DNA of 64,000 bases. Origin: an uncultured Collinsella sp. GTDB taxonomy: Bacteria; Actinomycetota; Coriobacteriia; Coriobacteriales; Coriobacteriaceae. Within the stretch, counting starts at the first letter, position 1. Each line of letters begins with the position of its first letter. Shown piece after piece: positions 42,962 through 49,913 of the stretch. The stretch is taken from NCBI GenBank assembly GCA_958435945.1, contig CAUBIC010000005.1:1-64000 (forward strand). The letters run 5' to 3'. The notes beneath the pieces were generated by a model. That model was not told the DNA's origin, made no database searches, and worked only from the letters and a program-made list of their open reading frames with translations. Both the position numbers and the translations under genes were made by a program.

Positions 42962-44218
42962 ATGGCTTCCACCAACTCCAACAAGGGTCGCGCCGTCGTG
43001 CTTTCCGCCGCGTGCGTCACCATGTTCTTCATCAGCTCCATCGCGCTGTATTCCGTCGTGAGCAAGAACCTGCTCGCCGTCTACCCCGAGTGGTCGAGCG
43101 CCCTTACCTGGGCTTTCCCGGTCTTCCAGACCATCATGGCCGTGACGGGCATCTTCGCCGGCCGCATCTCCGATAAGATCGGTCCGCGCAACGTCGTGAT
43201 CGCCGCCGCTGTGTGCTACGGCGTGGGCTGGTTCATGTCCGGCACCGTCACCGAGCCGTGGCAGTTCTACCTGTGGTTCTCGCTCGTCGCCGCCGTCGGC
43301 AACGGCCTGGGTTACAACCCGGCGCTCACCACCGGCCAAAAGTGGTTCATCGACAAGAAGGGTCTCGCCTCCGGCATCACCCTGGCCGCTTCGACCGCCG
43401 GCCCCGCTGTGCTGTCCCCGGTGCTCGCCTCGCTGCTCATCCCGAGCCTGGGCATCTTTGCCGCCCTCAAGGCACTCGGCGTCATCTTCTTTGTGACGAT
43501 CGCCGCCTCCGCCCTGTTCCTGAAGGCCCCCGAGGCCGGTTGGCTGCCCGAGGGCTTCGAGGCCCCCAAGGGCGGCGCGCACGCTGGCACCTTCGGCGAC
43601 CTCACCCCGGGCGAGATGGTCAAGACCCCGCGTTTCTGGGTCCTCATCGTCACCTTCGCCTTTGCCGCCACCGCGGGCACCCTGCTCGTGGGCAAGGTTG
43701 CCTCCATCGCCGCCGTCCAGCTCTTCGCCGACCCCACGGGCGCCGCGGCCGTCGCCCTCGGCGGCGTGGTCGTCTCCGTTAACACCTGCGCCAACCTAGT
43801 TGGCCGTCTGTCTTTTGGCCAGATCATCGACAAGCTCGGCGCCTATAAGTCGCTGCTCATCAGCCTTGTCGTCACCATCGTCGCGCTCATCATCATGTCG
43901 ATGAGCTTTACGCAGAGCATGTTCTTTGTGGCGCTCGCCCTGCTCGGCTTTAGCTTTGGCGCTCTGCTCGTCATCTACCCGCCGCTCACCGGTGGCGCCT
44001 TTGGCACCAGCAACATCGGCGTCAACTACGGCATCATGTTTTTGGGCTATGCCGCTTCCACCTGGATCAGCCAGCCCATCACCGCCGTGCTGTATCACGC
44101 CGAGGCCGGCAGCGCCGCCTATCAGCAGTCCTTCTACGGCGCCATTGTGATCGCCGCCATCGCCGTCGTGCTCACCGTCTACATGATGGTCTCCGACAGC
44201 AAGAAGAAGTCCGCCTAG
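42962..44218 (+). CDS. MFS transporter, OFA (oxalate/formate antiporter-like) type
   Basis: Twelve-helix transporter, 418 residues. Typical OFA-type segments are GRISDKIGPRNVVI (A-motif), GLGYNPALTTGQKWFIDKKGLASGI (first half) and GLAS. LPEGFEAPKGG forms the central loop and TPRFWVLIVTFAFAATAG opens the second half. It likely imports a small organic acid for the two dehydrogenases encoded beside it. GAAAGAG lies upstream of the ATG. Confidence 0.92.
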   Translation: MASTNSNKGRAVVLSAACVTMFFISSIALYSVVSKNLLAVYPEWSSALTWAFPVFQTIMAVTGIFAGRISDKIGPRNVVIAAAVCYGVGWFMSGTVTEPWQFYLWFSLVAAVGNGLGYNPALTTGQKWFIDKKGLASGITLAASTAGPAVLSPVLASLLIPSLGIFAALKALGVIFFVTIAASALFLKAPEAGWLPEGFEAPKGGAHAGTFGDLTPGEMVKTPRFWVLIVTFAFAATAGTLLVGKVASIAAVQLFADPTGAAAVALGGVVVSVNTCANLVGRLSFGQIIDKLGAYKSLLISLVVTIVALIIMSMSFTQSMFFVALALLGFSFGALLVIYPPLTGGAFGTSNIGVNYGIMFLGYAASTWISQPITAVLYHAEAGSAAYQQSFYGAIVIAAIAVVLTVYMMVSDSKKKSA

Positions 44219-44226
44219 TTATACCG

Positions 44227-44257
44227 ATGCGACAAAGGGATAGCCCCTTTGTCGCAT
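44227..44257. repeat. Hairpin repeat of the GTGACAAAGG family (GCGAC variant)
   Basis: ATGCGACAAAGGG and CCCCTTTGTCGCAT form the stem. Compared with other members, GTGAC/GTCAC has become GCGAC/GTCGC, a paired change that keeps the helix. It lies between the MFS gene and the Gfo/Idh gene and could reduce downstream expression. Confidence 0.75.
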
Positions 44258-44287
44258 TCCACCGGTCACCAGTATTAAGGAGTCGAA

Positions 44288-45328
44288 ATGTCTGAGCTCA
44301 ACCCCGTCCGCATTGCCGTTATCGGCGCCGGCGCCATGGGCCGCAACCACATCCGCTTTGTCACCGAGGAGCCCGAGGCCGAGCTCGTCGCCATCGCCGA
44401 CGCCTTTGAGGGCGCCCGCGCCACGGCCGAGGCCGCCGGCGTGCCGTTTTACACCGATCCCGCCCAGATGATGGACGAGGTCAAGCCCGAGGCCGTCATT
44501 ATCGCCACCCCCAACGACCTGCACCTGGGCGTTGCCCGCGAGGCTGTGAAGCGCAATATCGTGCCGCTGGTCGAAAAGCCGATCTCCAACGACCTAGAGG
44601 ATGCCCAGGCCTTTGCCGCCGAGGCCGAGACCGCCGGCGTGCCCGTGCTCGTGGGTCAGCACCGTCGCCACAACCCCTTCGTCAACAAGGCCAAGGAGAT
44701 TATCGAGTCCGGCGAGCTGGGCAAGCTCACCGTGTCGAGCTTCCACTACATGATCTATAAGAACGACGAGTACTTCGATGTCGAGTGGCGCCGCAAGAAG
44801 GGTGCCGGCCCGATTCTGGTCAACCTGGTGCACGACGTCGACCTGCTCCGTTACCTGCTGGGCGAGCCCGTTGCCGTCCAGGGCATGCAGTCCAGCGCCG
44901 CCCGCGGTTTTGAGACCGAGGACTCCGCCGTGGTCAACGTCCGTTTTGCCGATGGCGCGCTCGCGAGCATGACCATCTCCGACGCCACCGCCAGCCCCTG
45001 GAACTGGGAGGCAACCGCTCGCGAGGATCCGCAGTACCGTCCCTTCGACGCCGACGCCTATTTTATCGGTGGCACCAAGGGCGCCCTGTCGCTGCCCCGC
45101 CTGCACCAGTTCTCCTACGACGGCGCCTCTAACTGGCACAAGCCGCTGCAGATGGAGATTCCGGCCGTGGACCCGGCACTGCCGCACAAGATGCAGCTCA
45201 AGCACTTTGTGAAGGTCGTCCGCCGCGAGGTCGAGCCCGTCGTGACCCCCGCCGATAACGTCAAGACGCTCACGCTTCTCAACGCCATCAAGGAGGCCGC
45301 CGAGACCGGCCAGCTCGTCGAGCTGTAA
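44288..45328 (+). CDS. Gfo/Idh/MocA-family oxidoreductase
   Basis: NAD(P)-dependent sugar or inositol-type dehydrogenase, 346 residues. The Rossmann start is VIGAGAMGRNHIRF, the conserved EKP motif is in VPLVEKPISND, and the second-domain catalytic region includes GGGPILVNLVHDVDLLRYLLGEP-like sequence (with GAGPILVN). It is the third gene of the operon. The substrate is not predictable. A terminator follows at 45401. Confidence 0.93.
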   Translation: MSELNPVRIAVIGAGAMGRNHIRFVTEEPEAELVAIADAFEGARATAEAAGVPFYTDPAQMMDEVKPEAVIIATPNDLHLGVAREAVKRNIVPLVEKPISNDLEDAQAFAAEAETAGVPVLVGQHRRHNPFVNKAKEIIESGELGKLTVSSFHYMIYKNDEYFDVEWRRKKGAGPILVNLVHDVDLLRYLLGEPVAVQGMQSSAARGFETEDSAVVNVRFADGALASMTISDATASPWNWEATAREDPQYRPFDADAYFIGGTKGALSLPRLHQFSYDGASNWHKPLQMEIPAVDPALPHKMQLKHFVKVVRREVEPVVTPADNVKTLTLLNAIKEAAETGQLVEL

Positions 45329-45400
45329 TGCCTTAGGGCAGACCGCGGCAGAAGCCCCATGCCGAGCCCCTCGGTCCGCCACCAATAAGCCCCTCTTCTT

Positions 45401-45436
45401 TGCCCCGCGAGCAGCCTCCTGCCCGCGGGGCATTTT
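45401..45436 (+). terminator. Terminator of the SDR-MFS-Gfo/Idh operon
   Basis: TGCCCCGCG (45401-45409) pairs with CGCGGGGCA (45424-45432), followed by TTTT. Confidence 0.85.
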
Positions 45437-45497
45437 GCTACCTTGCCGACGATTTTTCTGGGGCGGGGGCTATTTTGTACCTCGGCTTGATTCGTTT

Positions 45498-45657
45498 GCC
45501 ACGAAATGCGCCTATCTACTACGTTTAACCGATTACCCTCAACCATACCGAATTTCGCGAAATAAAAACCGCAGGTAGACGACTTGCCGATTTTCTGAAA
45601 ACCCAGGCATGGTCGACCTATACGGTTCAAACGTAGTAGATGGGCCGTTTTCATGGC
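45498..45657. repeat. Foldback element with AAAACCGCAGGTAGAC core, copy 2
   Basis: Imperfect arms (45498-45531 and 45623-45657, with the best part CTACTACGTTT / AAACGTAGTAG) enclose a core with AAAAACCGCAGGTAGAC, GATTTTCTGAAAA and GGCATGGTC. Core bases match copy 1 at 34775 while the arms are different in sequence and remain paired. It lies upstream of tex. Confidence 0.7.
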
Positions 45658-45739
45658 GCAGCCCCAAAACAGTCTTTTGGGACGGGTGGTATCCTTGGTA
45701 GCCCTGTGCTGCAAACGCACCTTAAACGCAAGGAGTCCC

Positions 45740-47887
45740 ATGGATCTTATCGCCCAGCTCGCCCGCGAGCTCAACCTTAAGGCCGCCAACATCGAGGCGG
45801 TCGTCAAGCTCATCGACGAGGGCAACACCATCCCCTTTATCTCGCGCTACCGCAAGGAAGCAACGGGCGGCATGGACGACGTTGCCCTGCGCGCACTCGA
45901 CGAGCGCCTGTCCTACCTGCGCAATCTTGAGCAGCGTAAAGAGGACGTCATCCTGCTCATCGACGCCCAGGGCAAACTCACGCCCGAGCTCGAGCAGCAG
46001 ATTCGCGAGGCCACGCAGCTCCAGCGTGTCGAGGACCTCTACAAGCCCTACCGAAAAAAGCGCATGACCCGCGCGCAGAAGGCCCGCGAAGCCGGCCTGG
46101 AGCCGCTTGCTAACATGATCATCATGCAGGCATCCGCCAAGGGCAGCGCGCTCGACGCCGCCGCGGCATACGTCAACGAGGAAGCCGGCTTCGACACGCC
46201 CGAGAAGGCGCTTGCCGGCGCAGCGGACATCGTGGCTGAGACGGTAGCCGAGGACCCCGAGAACGTCGCCGACCTGCGCGCCTTTACGCAAAACACCGCC
46301 GATATCGTCGTCGAGGCGACCAACCCCGCCGAGAAGACCCCCTACGAGCCGTACTACAGCTATGATGAGCCGCTGCGCCGTATACCCAACCACCGCGTGC
46401 TGGCTATCGACCGCGGTGAGCGCGAGGGCAAGCTCCGCGTGCGCGTGAACGTCGACGGCGCCGCCGCCACGACGCGCCTCGGCAGCCGCTGGCCCCGTCG
46501 CCAGGGCGTGTTCGCGCCCGTCTTCGATGCCGCCATCGCCGACGGCTACAAGCGTCTCATGGCCCCCTCGCTGGAGCGCGAGGCCCGCGCCAAACTCACC
46601 GTTCGCGCCCAGACCGAGGCTATCAACGTCTTCGCCAAGAATCTCGAGGGCCTGCTCTCGGCACGCCCCGTGCGCGGCGCCCGCGTACTCGCGCTCGACC
46701 CGGGCTACCGCACCGGCTGCAAGGTCGCCGTCATGGACGAGACCGGCAAGCTGCTCGACCACGGCGTGGTCTATCCCACCAAGCCGCGCCACGACGTCGC
46801 CGGCACCAAGCGCGAGCTCACCCGCCTCGTCAAAAAGGACAGCGTCAACACCATCGTCATCGGCAATGGCACCGCCAGCCGCGAGACCGAGGAAGTCGTC
46901 TCGGAGTTCATTGCCGAGCAGGCACCCGGCCTTCGCTACACCATCGTTAACGAAGCCGGCGCATCGGTGTACTCCGCTTCCGAGCTTGCCAGCCAGGAAT
47001 ATCCCGACCTGGACGTCACCGTACGTGGCGCCATGAGCCTGGGCCGCCGCCTGCAGGACCCGCTGGCAGAGCTCGTCAAGATTCCGCCCCAGTCCATCGG
47101 CGTGGGCCAGTACCAGCACGACCTTGACCAGGCCGAGCTTTCACGCACCCTGGGCCACGTGGTGGAGGACGTCGTCAACCGCGTGGGCGTCGACGTCAAC
47201 ACCGCGAGTGCGAGCCTGCTGGGCTACGTGTCGGGTATCACGCCGAGCGTGGCCAAGAATATCGTGGCCTACCGCGAGGAAAACGGCGCCTTTACCGATC
47301 GCCGCCAGCTCAAGAAGGTCCCCAAGTTGGGGCCCAAGGCATACCTCAACGCCGCGGGCTTTTTGCGCATCAGCGGCGGTAAGAACCCGCTCGACGCGAC
47401 AAGCGTCCACCCTGAGAGCTACGAGGTGGCCACAACCGTCCTGGAGCGCGCAGGAGTTAAAGCCAGCGAGCTCAGCCGCGGCGGCGTGCCCGACATCGAG
47501 CGCCGTCTGGGCAGCATCTCGGCGCTGGCAAGCGACCTGGACTGCGGCACCCTCACGCTCATCGACATTGTCAACGAGCTCAAGAAGCCCGGTCGCGACC
47601 CGCGCGACGACGCGCCCGAGGTGGTCTTTAGCCGCTCAGCGCTTTCCATCGACGACCTGGAACCCGGCATGGAGCTCAAGGGCACGGTGCGCAACGTTGT
47701 GGACTTTGGCGCCTTCGTCGACGTGGGCGTGCACCAGGACGGCCTCGTGCACATCTCCAAGCTGGCCAACCGCTTTGTCAAGCACCCGAGCGACGTGGTG
47801 CGCGTCGGCGATACGGTCAAGGTTTGGGTCGAGAAGGTTGATCGCGACCGCAAAAAGATCTCCCTCACCATGGTGCAGGGGAAGTAA
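45740..47887 (+). CDS. tex: Tex-family RNA-binding protein
   Basis: Cytoplasmic S1-domain protein of the Tex/Spt6-like family, 715 residues. Domains in order: N-terminal helical part with FISRYRKEATGGMDD, a YqgF RNase-H-like domain (ALDPGYRTGCKVAVMDETGKLLDHGVVYP, about 320-450), helix-hairpin-helix part (DVNTASASLLGYVSGI, NGAFTDRRQLKKVPKLGPKAY) and C-terminal S1 domain (ELKGTVRNVVDFGAFVDVGVHQDGLVHIS). The ATG at 45740 has AAGGAG 4-5 bases upstream. The gene is monocistronic and converges on the transaldolase-like gene. Confidence 0.95.
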   Translation: MDLIAQLARELNLKAANIEAVVKLIDEGNTIPFISRYRKEATGGMDDVALRALDERLSYLRNLEQRKEDVILLIDAQGKLTPELEQQIREATQLQRVEDLYKPYRKKRMTRAQKAREAGLEPLANMIIMQASAKGSALDAAAAYVNEEAGFDTPEKALAGAADIVAETVAEDPENVADLRAFTQNTADIVVEATNPAEKTPYEPYYSYDEPLRRIPNHRVLAIDRGEREGKLRVRVNVDGAAATTRLGSRWPRRQGVFAPVFDAAIADGYKRLMAPSLEREARAKLTVRAQTEAINVFAKNLEGLLSARPVRGARVLALDPGYRTGCKVAVMDETGKLLDHGVVYPTKPRHDVAGTKRELTRLVKKDSVNTIVIGNGTASRETEEVVSEFIAEQAPGLRYTIVNEAGASVYSASELASQEYPDLDVTVRGAMSLGRRLQDPLAELVKIPPQSIGVGQYQHDLDQAELSRTLGHVVEDVVNRVGVDVNTASASLLGYVSGITPSVAKNIVAYREENGAFTDRRQLKKVPKLGPKAYLNAAGFLRISGGKNPLDATSVHPESYEVATTVLERAGVKASELSRGGVPDIERRLGSISALASDLDCGTLTLIDIVNELKKPGRDPRDDAPEVVFSRSALSIDDLEPGMELKGTVRNVVDFGAFVDVGVHQDGLVHISKLANRFVKHPSDVVRVGDTVKVWVEKVDRDRKKISLTMVQGK

Positions 47888-47896
47888 ACCGCCAAA

Positions 47897-48112
47897 GCAA
47901 GGGTCCCCCCTCACGCGACGTGCAAAATCGCGAGTATTCTGCAAATTCCACCGTTCCGGATGCCCCTCAGAGACGAAAAAGCAAAAAACAGCCCCCGTTT
48001 TAGCGTCGTCAGAGCCAAAACGGGGGCCGTTCCGTGCTTCAACCAACTGGTAAAAGCCTTCACCATGCTGAATATTCGCGATTTTGCACGTCGCCAGAGG
48101 GGGTACCCTTGC
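47897..48112. repeat. 47-bp inverted repeat with nested GC hairpin, convergent gap
   Basis: Arms of 47 bases (47897-47943 and 48066-48112) match at 42 positions when folded, including GCGACGTGCAAAATCGCGA without error. Inside is a second hairpin, GCCCCCGTTTT (47991-48001) with AAAACGGGGGC (48017-48027), that could act as a two-way terminator. The element fills the whole gap between the tex and transaldolase-like stop codons. Confidence 0.8.
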
Positions 48113-48817
48113 TTACGGCAGGATATGGAAGCCGAGCGAGGCGATATCCTTGGCAAAGCCGCGCACGGTGTCGAGCGAGACCTCGTACGGATCACGGCCG
48201 ATGTTCTTGCGCTTGGCCAGGATGCTGTTGGGCACCGTGATGATCTGGCAACCGCAGGCTTCGGCCTGGTAGATGTTGATGAGCTCACGCGTGGACGCCC
48301 ACAGGACCTCGCAGTTGGGCTTGGCGGCGGCCTTCTTGACCGACTCCGTCATAAACGGAATGGGGTCGACGCCGGTATCGGCGATACGGCCGGCAAAGAG
48401 CGAGATGATGGACGGCGTCTCGGCGTCAACGGCCTCGACCATCTCGTCGACCTGCTCGGGCGTAAAGATGGTGGTGACGTTAACCTTGATGCCGTCGGCC
48501 GAAAGCTTGCGGACCAGCTCGGCGGTGGACTCGCCCTTGGTGGTCACGCACGGAATCTTGACGTAGACGTTCTCGGCCCAGGTGGCGATCTCGCGAGCCT
48601 CGACCTCCATGGTCTCGACGTCGTCGGCAAAGACCTCAAACGACACAGACACATCGGTGATGTGGGCCAGGACCTCCTTGGCAAACGCGCGGTAATCCGT
48701 CACGCCGCCCTTCTTCATAAGGGACGGGTTGGTCGTGAAACCCTGAACGTTGCCGTTCTCGTACATGTCGAGCATGCCCTCGAGGTTTGCACCGTCAGCG
48801 AACACCTTGATTGCCAT
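48113..48817 (-). CDS. Transaldolase / fructose-6-phosphate aldolase-like protein
   Basis: Class I aldolase of the short transaldolase family, 234 residues. FADGANLEGM, TTNPSLMKK, the Schiff-base lysine segment VYVKIPCVT and ISLFAGRIADTG are all family features. It may act in the non-oxidative pentose phosphate path (transaldolase) or as a fructose-6-phosphate aldolase; motifs do not settle this. The ATG at 48817 with AAAGGA upstream gives the usual N-terminus. The large inverted repeat begins at its stop codon. Confidence 0.9.
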   Translation of the reverse strand: MAIKVFADGANLEGMLDMYENGNVQGFTTNPSLMKKGGVTDYRAFAKEVLAHITDVSVSFEVFADDVETMEVEAREIATWAENVYVKIPCVTTKGESTAELVRKLSADGIKVNVTTIFTPEQVDEMVEAVDAETPSIISLFAGRIADTGVDPIPFMTESVKKAAAKPNCEVLWASTRELINIYQAEACGCQIITVPNSILAKRKNIGRDPYEVSLDTVRGFAKDIASLGFHILP

Positions 48818-48973
48818 CTGCCTGATTCCTTTCGCTTGCACATGGGCGTTGCACTGCTAAACACTTTACCTACGTTTATCAAGGCGTGAGCTGCGGGTTT
48901 TTATCTTCTCGGCGAACGGTATAAACACCTCAGTGTTTGGATTGATAAATCGATTGAGCATGCAAAAGCAAAG

Positions 48974-49005
48974 AGTCGCAGTTTGAGCAAACGTCAGAAC
49001 GCGGG
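48974..49005. repeat. Truncated copy of the composite repeat
   Basis: GTCGCAGTTTGAGC and AACGTCAG match the CGCAGGTTGAGC...ACGTCAGCGA part of copies A and B. The stems are missing. Like the full copies it lies directly at the 3' end of a minus-strand gene (HAD phosphatase, stop at 49011). Confidence 0.5.
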
Positions 49006-49010
49006 ATTCA

Positions 49011-49838
49011 TTAGATGAGGCCGAAATGCTGCATCGCTGTGACGGTGCCGTCGTGTTCGACATCGTCGGTCACGTAGTCGGCGACCGCCTTGACCTCGGG
49101 CATGGCGTTGCCCATGGCGACAGCCGTCTCGACCGCAGCGAGCATGCCCAGGTCGTTGCCCGAATCGCCAAAGCCAAAGGTGCGCGCATTTCCCTCGCGG
49201 CCCAGATACGCCAGCGCTCGCGCCACGCCCACGCCCTTGTCAATACCCTTGGGACTCAGCTCGCGGTTCTGACCACCGGTGTTGCACAGCTCAAAGTTGC
49301 GATTGATAAAGCCGTCATCGTTGGCTACACGAGCCAAACTGGGCACATTGAGGCATACCTTGCCCACGCGCAAGCTGCCGTCGATGCGCATCTCCTCGGC
49401 GCTGTGCACCACAGAGGTACCGATCAGAGACGACCGCTCAACACCCGCGGGTTCCAGGGCAAAGGTCGCAGCATTGGACTCGAAAAAAACCTCGATGCCG
49501 GCATCCACAACGCGATGCGCAAGCTCCTCAACAATGTCTTCGTCAAAGCAGTCCTCATGCACCACGCGGCCCTCGACCTCGAGCGTCGCCCCCGCCATGG
49601 CAACGATACCCGCCGGGTTCAGCGCGCGCAGGCCATCGGCAATCAGCCACAAGGGACGACCCGTGCAGATAAATGCCCGGTGACCCGCATTGCGCAGGCG
49701 ACCAAATGCATCGATAACGGACTTCGACGGATGGACTGCATTGAAGTCCTTATCGGTCATATCGTCGGGATCGAACGACGCCAGCGTGCCGTCCACGTCA
49801 AAAAAGAGCACAGCGGATTCGGGGCACGCATCAATCAT
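49011..49838 (-). CDS. HAD-superfamily hydrolase, Cof type
   Basis: Haloacid-dehalogenase-like phosphatase with a large cap (IIB type), 275 residues. Motif I is FFDVDGTL, motif II is ICTGRP, motif III is the lysine of SPKGIDKG, and motif IV is GFGDSGNDLGML. The usual role is dephosphorylation of sugar phosphates or flavin/pyridoxal phosphates; the substrate is unknown. The ATG at 49838 has AAAGGAA about 8 bases upstream. It is divergent from the rlmKL-like gene. Confidence 0.92.
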   Translation of the reverse strand: MIDACPESAVLFFDVDGTLASFDPDDMTDKDFNAVHPSKSVIDAFGRLRNAGHRAFICTGRPLWLIADGLRALNPAGIVAMAGATLEVEGRVVHEDCFDEDIVEELAHRVVDAGIEVFFESNAATFALEPAGVERSSLIGTSVVHSAEEMRIDGSLRVGKVCLNVPSLARVANDDGFINRNFELCNTGGQNRELSPKGIDKGVGVARALAYLGREGNARTFGFGDSGNDLGMLAAVETAVAMGNAMPEVKAVADYVTDDVEHDGTVTAMQHFGLI

Positions 49839-49913
49839 ATGGGTTCCTTTCGAGGATAAGGGCAAACGAAGCATCCATCATATAATGGAGCGACGCAACC
49901 AGAGAGGTCACCC

